Below are positions 10,626 through 23,534 of a stretch of 64,000 bases of DNA, piece after piece; the first letter of the stretch is position 1, and each line of letters begins with the position of its first letter. The notes beneath the pieces are model-generated. The model saw nothing but the letters and a program-made list of their open reading frames with translations, made no database searches and had not been told where the DNA came from. Made by a program: the position numbers and the translations under genes. Origin of the DNA: Lactarius indigo (taxonomy: Eukaryota; Basidiomycota; Agaricomycetes; Russulales; Russulaceae); contig JAFKAC010000012.1 of NCBI GenBank assembly GCA_025766275.1, forward strand, positions 310,001 to 374,000, read 5' to 3'.

Positions 10626-11867
10626 TTGTGCAAGCTCACGTGTGGTTCGCGCGGCATTGTCAACCTCAGAGCGTTCATCAAAGTGCAAGAATCGAGATGA
10701 GATGGCAGGTCGTGACTACGCGGTAGGTACTAGGCAGTTGTGTGCTTTTAAATTGCCGTGCATTACACGTTCTGTGATTGCAACGATGCTCAGAGCTCGT
10801 CCGCAGTATCTAAATTCGTTTGTAACGCGTCTGAGCTAAAGGCCTCTATGACTTCCATAAGAGAGAAAAATTAAAGTGAGGTGGCGGTTTTCGAAAAACC
10901 GAGCAGGGTTTAGGATGTCATAATGGGTTCTTGGCCCCTGGGTCCCATCGGCGCCTGCAAAGGCCGACCACTGCTATTTACTGTCTAATATTTACAGGGC
11001 GACGCCTCGGGGAAGAACTAGACTGATTCTTACCAGCACTTTGACGGATGGAAACACGATGTGAGTCGGATAATACTGAATCAGACTATGACAGAACGAG
11101 AACCAAGTATATTTGTTGAAGGATGGAAAGAGATCTCTGGTATGCAGTGAAGGGGAAGGTGGTAGATAAAGGGAAAGAAAGTGATGATAGACACGAGCAT
11201 CCTGAGGCATCTCATACCAGTTATGAGGGGGTTTGGAATGTGAGTGACTGATAAGTAAGGATAAGTAAGCAAGTAAGTAAGGTGACGTTGTCATGTCGCA
11301 AGTGAGGTAGTGAGCTTGCAACGGACTCATTCGCACGTACATAGTACATGTCAGGTAGTGCTCGGAATCATCACTGCGCCTCCAGATTCTGCGCTTTTCT
11401 GAGCTACCGTGCGTTCGACTGCACTGCAATCTTCAAAAACCTTACCCGGCAACGTCTTCGCCGAAGCCACGGCTCTGTGGGTCGCACACCCGGCAGACGT
11501 TGCCCACCTAGTAGTCTGAGACACGAAGACGAAAACGCTCCAACGGCAGTGAAACTCTCAGAATCGGAAGACTTGCTTGGATTTACTACAGGAAAATACT
11601 TTGCTTCTAGCGCTAGTCCTTGTGCAGTCGCTGCTTCATGGGTTAGTGTGACCTAACAATACCCACTTTGGACGGTACGGAGGCCACTGGAAGCATATCA
11701 GTTTCCCGACTCGCAGTGTTGTATCAAAAGCAAGACCAATGAGTAGTAGTTACGGAGGACTTTAAGAGAGAGCGTGAGAGGGCGATAACATTTACTACAC
11801 TGCACAGGGACTTGGGTATATACCACAACCACAATTGCTATGTGGGTTTGGCCAATAGAAGCTTTCA
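10626..11867. other. intergenic region downstream of precursor B and protease P1
   Basis: No gene is seen. There is a GTAAGTAAG-type microsatellite at about 11245-11281. From about 11450 on, the sequence (CAGTGAAACTCTC block near 11545) is shared with the 3' flanks of proteases P2 (about 14290) and P3 (about 16005), marking the end of the protease duplication unit. Confidence 0.45.
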
Positions 11868-13465
11868 CTAGTTCTCAATATTCAAGTTAGCGAAGCCAAT
11901 CCGCTTATTGCCGACGTCGAACTCCGTGTATACGTTTTGTAGGAAAACGTCCCCGATAACCCAGAACGCTATCGTCTATGAGACAAAGAACAGAGATCAA
12001 ACAAAGTGCTCACGAAAACTATCGTCGATTATTCCGAAACCGCCAACGCAATCGGTTGAGTCTTGAGACACGGAACCAAGATTAAAAGTTTTGGGCTCAA
12101 TCACGAACTTGGCACCACCAAACTGGAGTGTGATTGTGGCGTTGAATGAACAGGGAACTGGGACAAAGCGAGTCAATCTAGTCTTTCTGCAGACCAAGGA
12201 GAGCTGTCTGTTTCCATACCGATGAAGAATCCGGTACCGACGTCAGCAGGAGCAGGCTTGGAGCCGGGGATATGGTCGTAAATTGCGGTCACAGTTTTGT
12301 TGTCACCGAGGACCATGGTAGTACCAGTGTCAATAATCGAATCTCTGACACCAGCAATCTTCCGCCCATTGACGTATAGAGCATCTACATTGGTTTCCCA
12401 GTAGGCCTGAAAGTATGGTTATTAACATCGAATTGAGGGGGGGATTATACACAACCATACCTCTCTGGTGACAGGAACATAAGTGAAGTCGCCGTCGTGA
12501 AGTTTGTCGTTAGTTCCGCCAAGGAACAGCTCTGAGCCTTCAGTGGCGAGGTAGAACCCAAAGGTATTGGTAGGTAAGGAACCCTGAGCGGCAAGGGTCA
12601 GGAAGACAGGAGTGGCGTTGTAAGACGAGATGCTCGGGAATGCTAAGCCGATAAGACCGTCTGGAAGGAATTCATCGGATTGGAAGTTGCCCGCATAATG
12701 AGTGGCAACGCCGAGTGTCTGGCTATTGGCCTAAGCAAGGAACAGGTTAATGGCCCGATAACGTGGCTAAAGTCTACAAGCTGACCGTATAACCAGCAAT
12801 AGTGACATCGTCTGTATATAGCGAGCCGTCGACGACGTCGGTACCGTTACCGTATTGCATTTCAAATGTCTTCTTAAGATTCTGTGCTGTGGAACTTTTC
12901 GCGGGATCATACAGTGCATGCCCTTTGCAAGAACTGTCGCAATTTATGCCGGGAATAAACATGGGGGCGCTCCCCGTGTCGAAGTCCACTGTGCAATGTT
13001 CAGTTCACCCAAAATTGAAAGATACAACGTAAGGAGTGACGACTCACCCGTGAAATTCTTGGGAGGAGTGCCGACAGATATAGTGCCATACCAGTAGCTG
13101 CTCTCGTAAGCAGTCAGCAATTCGCTTCCAATACTACTAGCACGCTTCTCCAACTCGGCACGTTTCAAATTGGGAGCAGAGGGATGACTGGCGCCGAAGT
13201 TCCTCTCATAGGCCTGGAACCCGTGACTAATTTTTCTAGACACAGAGCGATTATTAGAAGTGGTCCGTTATACAGAAACGGTACAGAATACGAACGCGAG
13301 GCTGTGACGGGCGCTGCCTCGAAGCCTCGGAACATTGGCAACACCGTCGGCATCGCGTACTTGCATACGCTTGGTGATGGGTATAGCGACTCCAGAACGT
13401 GGGGTCAGCGTCGCCTCAGCGAAAAAGGAGAGTGTGGCGATAACGAGCGTAGTGGATAGATACAT
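11868..13465 (-). CDS. pepsin-like aspartic protease, secreted (P1)
   Basis: Reading starts at the ATG at 13465 and ends at TAG (11870-11868), across seven exons. A signal peptide (MYLSTTLVIATLSFFAEATL) and a propeptide ending near KRAELEKR precede the catalytic part, family A1. The first catalytic site is VDFDTGSAP, the flap region is QYGNGTDV, and the second site is IIDTGTTM. Conserved A1 landmarks include LPDGLIGLAFPS, SELFLGGTND and FWVIGDVFLQ, and the end is [12 protein letters not shown]. The two DTG motifs, signal peptide and Cys pairs indicate an active secreted endopeptidase. A TATA box reads TTATATAA on the minus strand at about 13551-13558. Its 5' and 3' flanks are shared with P2 and P3, so the three are tandem duplicates. 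The splice between GTGFF and VPCSF uses GTATGG...CCCAG. Confidence 0.85.
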
Positions 13466-14599
13466 CTTATTAGTGGTGAACTCAGCTAAGAGCCCGGGTT
13501 CAATGAGGCTGGGGTCACTGTGGGTGAGTAGTCGAGAAACGATGATATTTTTATATAAGAGTGGCCAACCTCTGCTAGGCCGCGGGTCTCAGCTGCTAAT
13601 TGTTGTTTAATTAACCTTTGCGTAATCTCGCCAGAAACTAATATCATTCAATTTATTCTGCCAGGTGCTGCATCGGTGTGGGCTCACCTCAGCGGCGTCC
13701 TCACGTTCTAGAATCGGAAGATAGAAAGGTATTAGTGGTGCGAGTGACTCGGACGTACTGTATTGGGGGAGGAAAGATCTCACCAGGCTGCTTGTCGGGT
13801 ACCGAAGACCCACAAGACCACAGGCAGACAAGCATGCGAGAAAGATTCCGCTAGCCTGGGCATCCTCTAGGCTCGTTTGATTCTTTGGGGAATAAATGCT
13901 GCATGTACCATCGGTTGCCTGCCAGTGAGTGGAACTGAGGCAGTGCAGACAGTCGGATACAGCGGTACAGCAACTGGCCCAGTACAAGTTCAGTTGAAGT
14001 TGGGGGTCCGGACCCCGGAGCCGTGTACGACGCTTCGGCCGCGGGGGCCGGCCTCGACCACTGTTGGCTTGGCGTTTTGGGTTAAATTGGTCAAATCAGT
14101 GATTAGATCGAGCACACTGATGACCACTCATTGCAAAAAATATATCATTCTTGAGGAAAAGCAAAAAAAAATTAAACCGTGGAGGACAAGACGATAGACC
14201 TCATAAATACCTTCGTCACAGGCAAGGCCACATTTTACGCATCTAGCCCTACAGTAGCTTGAGAGATGGCACCAAACATGGTCCGACAACGGTGAAACTC
14301 TCGGAATTCTCTCGGAATTGGAAGAATGACTCGCTCGGCTCCACTCCAGCATGTCGTGTCCAGCATGGCCCATGCAGGACCGCCGCCTCTGTGACAACGG
14401 GAAGTACAAGTACCACCGCATGTAGTAATTTGGTATGGCCAATCACTCAATAGCTGCTTTGGCCGGCATTTAGCCCACTAATCACTTATAAGAGCTTCCC
14501 GATTCTAGAAATGCTGTGCCCTCCATCAGCATCTATCGCGGCCCAAGGAACCGCAATGAGAACTCGCAGTGTCGTGCCAAAGGAGTAATGACCTGAAAA
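13466..14599. other. intergenic region between P1 and P2
   Basis: The left part is the P1 upstream region; TGTGGGCTCACCTC near 13677 is shared with the P2 and P3 upstream regions. The right part from about 14210 is the shared protease 3' flank (GGTGAAACTCTCGGAATTC at about 14291). No gene is seen. The 3' half that P2 should have is missing here. Confidence 0.45.
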
Positions 14600-15244
14600 C
14601 TTAGGTGAAGTGCACAAGCGACTGTATACCAGCAACAGTGACCCCGTCTGTGTACAGGGTGCTATGGAACTTTCCGAGGGGTCATACAGCACATGCTCTT
14701 GTAAGAGCTGTCGCCGCAATCAGAGCCTGGAAGGAAAAAAGCCACAGCTCCCCGTGTCAAATTCCACTGTATTATCCAGTTCACACCGAATGATACAACG
14801 AGAGGAATGACAACTCACCCGTGAAATTCTGGGCAGGAGTGCCGACAGATATGGAGCCAAACCAGTTTCCTTCCCCAGAATAGGTGATTGGCTCGCTCCC
14901 AATGCTATTAGCCTCCACGCTTCTCCAAGTCGGCACGTTTTAATTTGGGAGCAGAAGGGTGGCTAATTCCGGTGTTCTGTTCCGACTCGTAGGCTTGGAA
15001 ACCGTGATTAATTTTTCTAGACACACACCGATTGTTAGATGTAGTTCTCTATTGAAACGGTAGATAATACGAACGCGAGGTTGCGACGAACACCATTTTG
15101 AAGCCTTGCAACATCGACAACACCTTCGGCATCGCGCACTTACTTGCGCTTCGTGATGGGTATGGCAACCCCGGAACGTGATGTCAGTGTTACCTCAGCG
15201 AAAAAGGAGAGTGTGGCGATAATGAGCGTAGTGGATAGGTACAT
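14600..15244 (-). pseudogene. aspartic protease pseudogene, 5' half only (P2)
   Basis: The ATG at 15244 begins [17 protein letters not shown], as in P1. The codon for Gln in the P1 motif KRMQVRD is a TAA stop here (about 15142-15144), only about 34 codons in. The second exon runs into stops after KRADLEKRGG, and the third keeps EFDTGS but is then broken by a stop and a deletion. No sequence for the second catalytic domain follows. A TATA box (TATAAAA, minus) remains at about 15340. It is a truncated tandem copy of P1/P3. Confidence 0.85.
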
Positions 15245-16405
15245 GATTATTTTAGTAAGGAACTCAGCTAGGAGCGCGGATTCAGAGAGGCCGAGGTGGA
15301 TAAGCAGATGAGAAACGACGATGGGCTCGGCGATGAGTATTTTATACGGGTACGGCCGACCTCTGCTAGACCGCGTCTCAGCCGCCAAGTGTACGTGGTA
15401 GAACTACCCATCGTACTCTAGCCAGAAGCCAATACCATTTGATTCATGCTCAAGTTCGTGCTGCCAAGCGGTTGCATCGGCGTGGGCTCACCTCTGCAGC
15501 GCCCCCATACTCTATAATTGAATGATTAGAAAGGTGGTTATGCGGTGACGTACTATTACTGGCGAGGGAAGGTCTGCCAGCCGGATATCAAGGATCCACC
15601 ATAGTTAGGCAAGCACGTGAGAAAACCAACATTCCACTTGGATCCGCAAGATGATAGGCTCAGTTGATTCCGAGTCTGAAGGAATCGAATGCTGCCGCAG
15701 CTGCACACACCATTGGTTACCTCAGTGGAACTGGGCCGCGTACGGCGCTTAGTGTTTTGTTGGCCAAATCCGGCCAAATCCGATCATTGTAAATCAATTG
15801 ATGGGGCTGTCTGCAATGAGCGGTAGTTAACTCCGTGCTTCACGTCATCGCTGTATTCAGTCATATCTACCTATCGTGAAAAACCTTTGAAAGATAAAAT
15901 GGTGGTCCTCACAGATACCTTCGCCTCAGCCGAAGCTACACCTCGCACACCCCGCAGATTTGCGCGTCTAGTAGCCCGAGAAACAACACCAGACGGTCTG
16001 ACGACAGTGAAACTCTCGACAGAGAAAATCGGGAGCACGATTCGCTAGACTACACCCCAGCACTGACTCAGATACCCCATGCGGGGTTTGCGCCTTTGTG
16101 ACGACGGGAAGTGCAGGTGTGACTCATTCATCAACCACTTTGGACGGTACGCAGACTAGTGGTCGCGAACCTCCAGACTCGCATTCTTATTGGACCCTCA
16201 CTAGTCGTACAAGAGACGGGAGACGGTAGGAACCGCAACAAGGATTCGCAGAATGGTACCATTGGAATGGTTGGCAGAGGTCTTCAGGAGAGTGTGTGAG
16301 GCGACGATTTGAGGGTGATAACACCCATTACAGATATTAAGCTGCACAGGAGCGTGGGTATATACAACAACCAAAGTCGCTATGAAGGTTCGCCAATCAA
16401 AGAAT
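15245..16405. other. intergenic region between P2 and P3
   Basis: The left part is the P2 promoter and upstream flank, with GCGTGGGCTCACCTC near 15480 as in P1 and P3. The right part is the P3 3' flank, with the CAGTGAAACTCTCGACAG block near 16005. No gene is seen. Confidence 0.45.
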
Positions 16406-17980
16406 TTAGAATGCGAGGTTAGCGAAGCCGATCCGCTTATTGCCGACGTCGAATTCCGTATATACGTTTTGTAGAAAGACGTCGCCGAGAATCCAGAAGG
16501 CTATTGCTGATGAGACACAGAAGCTGTATGAAACAAAGTACTCACAAAAATCGTTGTTTGCCGCAATACCGCCGAGGCAGTCGGTTGAGTTTGCAGACAC
16601 GGCACCGATATTAAATGTTTGAGGATCAAGCGCGAACTTTGCACCGCCAAAGTGGACCGAGATTGTGGAGTTGAATGAACAAGGAACTGGAACAAAACGA
16701 GTCAATCTGTCTTTCTCTAAACTAGAGAAGGCTGTTCTTTTTCCGTACTGGTGTAGTATCCGGGACCGAAGTCAGCAGGAGCAGAGCCGGGGATGTGATT
16801 GTAAAGGGCCCGCACAGTTTTGTTGTCACCGACAATTAGGGAAGAGCCAGTATCAATGATCACATCCGTGACATCGGCAATTTTCTGCCTATTAACATAT
16901 AGAGCATCCATATTGGTCTGCCAGTATCCCTGCAACGTGTTGTTATTGACACCAAATCAAGGGACCACTGTACACAACCCGGCGTGACAACCGTACCTCA
17001 TTAGTGAGTTGTACATAAGTGAAGTCGCCCTTGTAAAGGTTGTTGTTAGTTCCGCCAAGGTACAGCTCTGAGTATGTGCGGGCGAGGTAGACCCCAAAGG
17101 AGTCGGAAGTAAAAGAGCCCTGTGCGGCAAGGGTCTGGAAGATAGGAATAGCACCGAAACTCGAGAGACTCGGGAATGCCAAACCGAGAAGACCGTCTGG
17201 ATGGAAATGTTGGCGCGTTAAGCCATCCGAGTAACTTGTGGCCGCGCCGAGTGTCTGTTCCTTAGCCTAAGAGACATTAGTGACCCAAGAACGTGGCTGA
17301 GCTGCACAAGTTGACCATATAACCAGCAACATTGACATCGTCTCTGTATAGCATGCCTATGACCGTGGAATTGTCACCGTATCCGAGGATAAACGGCGTC
17401 TCGAGATCTTGCGCTGTGGTGCTTCCCGAGGTATTATACAGTGTATGCCAATGGCAAGATCTATCGCAGGTAGTGCTGGGAAGCACAAGGTCGCTGCTCC
17501 CTGTGTCAAAGTCCACTGTGAAATGTCGAGTTGGTCCAAATGGTACAACTTAAGGAATGATTACCCACCCGTGAATGGCTGGGGAGGAGTGCCGACTGAG
17601 ATAGTCCCATACCACAATACGGAGTACCACGGGTGGATTCGCTCGCTTCCTATGCTATGATAGTTGCGCTTCACTTTGGGAGCAGACGGGTGGCTGGTAC
17701 CAGTGTTCTTCTGGTAGGTGTGAAAGCCGCGATGAAACTTCCTAGACACATATCAATTATTCGGGGTCATTCACTGTATGGAAATGGTAGAGAATACGAA
17801 CGCAATGCTGTGACGGAGACCACTCTGAAGCCTCGCAACATCGACAACACCATCGGTATCGCGTACTTGCGAGCGCTTTGAAATAGGTATAGCGATCCCA
17901 GAACGCGATGTAGAGGTTGCAACAACGAAGGAGGAGAGGGTGGCGACGATGAAGCTCTGGAGGGCGACCGAGATGTACAT
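16406..17980 (-). CDS. pepsin-like aspartic protease, secreted (P3)
   Basis: The ATG at 17980 and TAA at 16408-16406 enclose seven exons coding for about 414 residues. The N-terminus MYISVALQSFIVATLSSFVV is a signal peptide. The propeptide ends in a basic site near SAPKVKR. The first catalytic motif is VDFDTGSSDLVLPS and the second is [24 protein letters not shown] and SELYLGGTNN motifs, then [10 protein letters not shown] and [15 protein letters not shown], close the A1 fold. All introns have GT-AG ends in the same places as in P1, including GTACGG...TTCCAG before IPCSF. It is the best-preserved member of the first cluster and is presumably secreted for extracellular protein degradation. Confidence 0.88.
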
Positions 17981-19637
17981 CCTGTAAGTGGGGGACCTGG
18001 CTAAGGGGCGCCAGCTCAGAGTAGATGAGGTGGATGAGCTATGACGATGCGTATTTACACGGGAATGTCTATTTATACGGGAATGCCTATTCCATCGCAG
18101 GGCCAAGGTCATTGTCAATCCGCGGTCGCAGGTTGCGGAGTCTACGTGAGGGTACTCACCGAGTCACCGCGAGCTGTTGCCAGGATATAATTCCATGCTG
18201 CCAAGTGGCTCGCGTTGGTGTGGGCTCTCCGCGGCGCTCTCATGATCTATAATCATAGGGATTGGATGGTGGTAGCGCGGTGACGTACGGTACGTACGGA
18301 GCGCCGATACGCTCGTGCAGCCTTGGAATAAGCCGTTCGCCGCGGGTGCTGCCGTCGGTGATAGGCCCGGGCCGCTCAATCCAGTGCCGTAATCGCCAGG
18401 TTGGGATTGCGACTGTATTCAGGGTTAGAAGCGCGGCCCAGGAGCTTATGCAGGGCAGTGTGACTGGAACGGGCAGCGGCGAGGACTCTTCTGGGTGTTG
18501 GCCCGGTGTTGCTGCCTTGTCGGAGCTCCAAGACAAGCACCTGTGACAAGGCATTCTCGCAACGTCAATAGTCCACCGGCTGTGTCTCTTGTGGATTGGG
18601 GACTCTCAATTCACTAGATATCCGAGATTTCCAGGATTTTTTTAGCTTTACGAGTACATCGCCGTGACTTAGTGTGGTCGGGATGTGACATCCCGAGGAG
18701 ATGCTGGCTCACAGCCATTTGTCCACTTTTGGGCCTTTGCTGAGTGTCCTTGGCTTGGTCCTTGGCTTGGGAGGGTATGTTTTTTTTTATTTTTAGAAAA
18801 AAAATCAATTTGTATCCCCAAATGCATGTAAATTACTCTAGTACAAAGACGATTCATGCAGCGCGATCGTCCGAAACGAAGCCGGTGGTCCCCGAGCGAA
18901 ACGTAAGTACATAACTGAAGTACGAGGAGAAGTTGAAGCGATACCAGGCGTAGCAAGACACTGGTGGGTTTCCCAAGAGGGAGACCCAGTTTAGGGAGGA
19001 AAGCTTTCCGAGCAGGTCATGGGTCGCAGTTTGCTATCCAAACAAGACGAACGTTGTTGTACGTTCTTCTATTTCCGGGATGTTACGCCCCATGACGGTG
19101 TAGATAGTTCATATCTCGCTTCAGTGCAGATCAGTTGGGGCATCGCAGCCATACAACACGAGCGACTTCTCCGCTGCCTGCTAAACAACCGGATGTCACA
19201 TAATGACCCACATTCTATCAATCACTCGCGCTCTCTAATCTAGCAGTGCGGCGCATTCTCGTCGGTCGATGGATTTGCTTATGTGGCTACGAGTGGGGGG
19301 GTAATATGAAGTAAGTGCACGGACACCCTTGATATTACGACGATGGTTCAAGTTTCACGACCTGCGTATGCGAAAACGAATAGTTTTGCCTTAGGTTTGC
19401 AAGATTTTTCGACAAAGTTTTGGAGCTCACATCATGGTTCGTGTAAGTTACACATCTTTTGACGGAAAGATGTCATAGGCCCGTAATCTCAACGATTGCG
19501 GTTAGACTGGTGAGCCTATGTTGCGGTGGCCTTAAGTTCTGCTACTTATGATTTTATCACGTGATCTAAACGCCCAGCTATTGTTCCGAGTCCAGGCGGC
19601 CTGGATCTGGCATCGGGTCATTAGAGACGTGTCTGAC
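17981..19637. other. intergenic region upstream of P3 and of the dioxygenase
   Basis: The P3 TATA-like box (TATAAATAG, minus) is at about 18068-18076. CCGCGGTCGCAGGTTGC (about 18120) recurs upstream of P4 and the P5 relic. Around 18600-18820 there are T-rich runs and a direct repeat of CTTGGCTTGG. Nothing else is recognised. Confidence 0.45.
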
Positions 19638-20997
19638 ATGCTAACTGTTCTGCGCCCATACTGGTCTTTCCATCGTCGCGGCTTCGATTGGCATCGGCGT
19701 TCCCGTCGCTACCTTTCTTCCGTGATTTCGACACCAGCCGCCACTGCAACCCCCGAAGGACTTCGGGTTTCTCCTCTCAGTGCTACATTTTCCTACCGCT
19801 GGCTACGTGACGCGTGCACCTGCCCATCCTGTATCCATCCATCCACCCAACAAAAATTTCACCGCTCATCCGACGTGCCTGCGTCCATCTCACCTGAGAT
19901 CGTGGAGACGACCACCGATGGCGTACATATCGCCTGGTCAGGCGCGGACCGACATCGCTCATTCTTCCCGCTGTCGTTCCTGGCGGCTCATGTGAACCCC
20001 CCCGCGCTCCAGGCGTTGCATCAAGATGTCCCAGCGGCGCTCTGGCCGACAGCGGCCGCGCTATTGGCACACTCCGAGAACGACCTCGATGTACCGTACA
20101 GTGACCTCGGGACGCCGCGCGGGCTCCTGCGCGCCATCACTCAGCTACAGCGCACGGGAATACTTTTCGTCCGCGGTGTCCCTTACGCCGAGACGAGCGA
20201 TGCGGGGTGCGAGCTGCGGCGGCTCATTGCGCGCTTCGCCGAGCTGCGCGAGACGTTCTACGGCGGGGTGTGGGATGTAAGGGACGTCGTCGATAGCCGC
20301 AACATCGCGTATACCAGCCTTTCCCTGGGGCTACACATGGACCTGCAGTGCGTGTGCTCTCCAAGCCCTGTCCTCGTCCCCGTGTCCCTGATCGGCGAGC
20401 ACTACGCGCACACACGCACACAGGTACTTTGAGGCACCCCCTCGCTTCCAGGTTCTGCACTGCCTGCGCAATCGAGTGCAAGGCGGCACCTCACTCTTCG
20501 CCGACACCTTCGCCGCAGCCTCTGCCTTGCACGCCGCACACCCTGCCGACTTCGCGCGTCTCGTGGAAACCCCTGTGCAGTTCCAGTACATCAACGACGC
20601 ACGGCATTTACACCACGCGCGTCCAACCATCTCGCTGGGCCCTGCCTCCGCCTCTTCTGACGGAGAGCCGCATATCACCTCGGTGAGCTATAGCCCTCCA
20701 TTTCAGGCGCCACTCTCGCGCGATACGCCATCTGCGTTCTACGATGCGCTAGGGCGTTTCGCGGCACTTGTCGAGGCACCCACAGCGGTGTACACTCGCC
20801 AGTTAAGCGAGGGCGACGCGGTTTTATTTGACAATCGACGCGTGTTGCATGGGCGCACGGCATTCGAGGACAGACCAGGGTCTGAGAATGCGGGAAAGGA
20901 GGTGAATCGGTGGCTCAAGGGGGCTTATTTCGAAGGCGATCAGATGGCGAGCCATGGGAGGGTGTTGAGGGCCAGAGCAGCGCGAGGCGAGATCTGA
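19638..20997 (+). CDS. gamma-butyrobetaine hydroxylase/TauD-type Fe(II)/2-oxoglutarate dioxygenase
   Basis: Two exons (19638-20347, 20424-20997) give 427 residues. An in-frame ATG at 19548 would add 30. I prefer 19638 because the product then begins with an Arg-rich segment lacking acidic residues (MLTVLRPYWSFHRRG, then HRRSRRYLSS), as in mitochondrial presequences. The N-terminal zinc-type motif WLRDACTCPSC is typical of the DUF971-like domain of gamma-butyrobetaine and trimethyllysine hydroxylases. The iron site is H-x-D in LGLHMDLQ, and the distal His is in RVLHGRTAF, with NRWLKGAYFEGD after it. Splicing joins MDLQ to YFEAPPRFQVLHCLRN. The likely role is carnitine synthesis; which of the two steps cannot be decided here. 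Confidence 0.85.
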
Positions 20998-21407
20998 CAT
21001 CTGTTGTAAGTGGCATTTGTCTGACTCCATGTGACTCAAAGGGCCTTACTCTTGGTAGTACAATAGTCGCATCCTCCGCGGAGATATGGCCTCGTCGTAC
21101 GATAGGAGCAGCTAGGACGCGCAATGCTCGAGCCAGCGCGCCGGCGCCAAGTATCTCAGAGAACGTATTTAGTACGACACAGAATCAAAGTTCTCTTGAG
21201 TCTTGCCCACTGGCCAAGCCACTGGCACTGATCGACAGGCAAGCTTGTCCTCTCTCCCAGTCACATGGCAATTTCATCACACAGAAGGACGACATTACAT
21301 ACTGCTACACAGACTCGGAAGCCACTAAAGATTAAGAACAGAACAGCAACGCTGTTACACGGAAACCTATTCCACACACGCAATTTGATTTCATCTTGCG
21401 TGGCAAG
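20998..21407. terminator. convergent 3' region of the dioxygenase and the aldo-keto reductase
   Basis: The two genes converge over 410 bp. No separate gene is visible. It should hold both polyadenylation regions, but I see no clear signal. Confidence 0.35.
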
Positions 21408-22902
21408 TTACCCCCACAGATGCAGCTTCTCGTCTGGTACCGCGTCAATGTACCTCCCGCCTTTGACTGCGTGAGTTGAGAGCACGCGGTCGATTTCACT
21501 TATATCTTCACTAGAGAGCTCTACATTCCCCCCTGCGATGTTCTCTAATGTGCGCTTCGCATTTCTACCGCATGCGTGAGTAACGAGTAAAGGTTTCAGT
21601 GAAATAATTGACGCACGAAGAACCGGGAAGAGGAACAACTTGTGGTCCTAGCGCAGAGACCCATGCAATGCTTAGCTGAGCCGAAGTTATTCCCTTGCGC
21701 TTTGCGATCTCCGTGAGCGCGTCGACAATTGCAAAGTTGTGTTTAAGATTCTGAACGCGTGGCAGGATTAGCATACCAAGTTCCGCGATGGAAGGAAATA
21801 CCCTCGGTGACATACGTCCTCCTGAAAACGGGAGAAGTTCCGACGGAAATCGCCCTCTGTATGATGATATTCGCGTTCGTCAGCAAGATGATTTGCATAC
21901 GATCACCGGTACATTACCCTCGAAGTCTTCAGGCTTCTTGATCTGGCCAGTAAGGAAACCACGTCCGAGAGGCCTGTTAACACCCATGAGAATCAATCAC
22001 TGCGTGTGCCACCATACGCGAGAGACTCACGAATATGCGACCACGGCGATACTGAGTTCAGCGCAAGTCGCGATGACTGTAAATCCACATCAACATTGCC
22101 CGGCTATCTCCGATACCTTAAAAAGTGACTTACCGTCTTTTGTCTCTTGCGTGTACGACCACGGACTAACCTCGATCTCTACCGCAGCCACCTCTGGCGC
22201 AGCCTTGTAGGCCCTGCGCACCGTGGCAGCACCGACCTCCGACAGTCCAATGTACTTGAACTTCCCCTCCTGGACAAGTCCCTGGAGCACCTTGAGGGTG
22301 TCCTCGAGAGAGTACGTAGGATCGTAGCGAGCGCACTCAAAGAGATCGAGCGACTTGGTGCCACGGAGCTTCTCAAGGATGTAATCGACGCTGCGGCGGA
22401 GGTTTTCCGGGGAGCCGTCTGGCTGGAGGGAGTGGAGCTTGTTGCCACCTTTGACAGAGAGGAAGACCTTATCCGCGTATGACGGGTATTTCTCGAAAAA
22501 ACGGGCAACGAGCTCAAGGTTGGCTGTCGTCTCTCCTTGGCCATAAAACTCTCCTGCGTAACGATAGTCACGTGAGAAATTTCGAGGGAATGATAAGGTG
22601 CTGTGCTATGGCGCACCGCTGTTTAGGAACATCTTTGCGCCAGGAGGCAGTGCATCGATGCCCGCCTTGATGGACGCAAAGCAGTCCTCATCGGGAACGG
22701 GTGTTGGTTTCCACCTGGAAAACAGCTTCAGTTTTCTTCCAAAATGACGTGAGACTACGACGAACGTCATCATCATCAGACCATGCTAGAGAAACGAACC
22801 TGTTGAGACGAGACACAAAGAAGTGATCGATGGACTTACTGCAGTTTTTCCAATAACGACATCTGACGCCGCACCACCTAGCTTCGTCGTCTTGCTCACC
22901 AT
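21408..22902 (-). CDS. aldo-keto reductase, pyridoxal reductase type
   Basis: Nine exons (22902-22840, 22785-22766, 22714-22617, 22553-22134, 22076-22031, 21973-21918, 21856-21816, 21750-21617, 21564-21408) join in frame to 344 residues. The start MVSKTTKLGGAASDVVIGK, then HGLMMMTWKP, NSGEFYG, LSVKGG, SLDLFECARYDP, KFKYIGLSEVGA, VVAYSPLGRGFLTGQIK and VPLPGSS is the order seen in AKR8-type pyridoxal reductases (Plr1 of fission yeast), which reduce pyridoxal to pyridoxine with NADPH. The catalytic Tyr is in FYG and the Lys in SVKGG. A microexon of 20 bp (22785-22766) encodes HGLMMMT. The role in vitamin B6 metabolism is inferred from the family. Confidence 0.88.
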
Positions 22903-23534
22903 ATTGTTATCGAGTCGAGAATGAATATAGGATACTGTAGCGAGGGTTTGAAGGAAAGTTCTTACTCACCTCACCAATTTATAGGACCCAAAAGGGTGCT
23001 GTTGTGCGCACATCACTCAGCAGTTATGACGCAACAGGTCAAACTAATCCCGTCATTACCATTACGAGAAGTAACCACGGGGCATTTTCGAAATAACGGG
23101 TGTCACTTCGCGACGGCACCATTTACCTGAACGCCCGCCTGGTTACTACGAGTCGTGGATCGATGACTACTGTTGGCTGAATTCGCCCCACATTGAGGGC
23201 CAAGACACGACGCGGACCCACCCTCAGCTCCGGTATGCCGTTAATCGATCCACCACACAAGCGCACATCCTTACGAGCATCTGCTCCTACCCCCACCTTC
23301 TCCTGTATATTATGTGGGGGTGTGTTCCTTTGTATCCACTTACCTAGTCGAAGTCTTCCAAGTATCACAAAGACGGCCGTGGTCATAGTCATAGACCAGA
23401 AACAAGAAAGAGAAACTCGATATTTGGGAGGATAAAGCGTCATATCAAAGAACTCGCAGTGTCTGATCTTATTGCACGAAAAAACCCGAACCCTTTCCTT
23501 TAACCGCCCCGAAGACGAACGACGGACAACGCTA
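22903..23534. other. intergenic region upstream of the aldo-keto reductase
   Basis: Nothing recognised. A minus-strand open frame of 106 codons (23443-23123) begins with a hydrophobic stretch but shows no family motif and no splice support. Confidence 0.3.

Noticed and set aside
13300..13330. GC-type donor at the first intron of protease P1
   Set aside because: Comparison with P3, P4 and P6 shows the real donor further along, at GTTCGT, so the intron is ordinary GT-AG.
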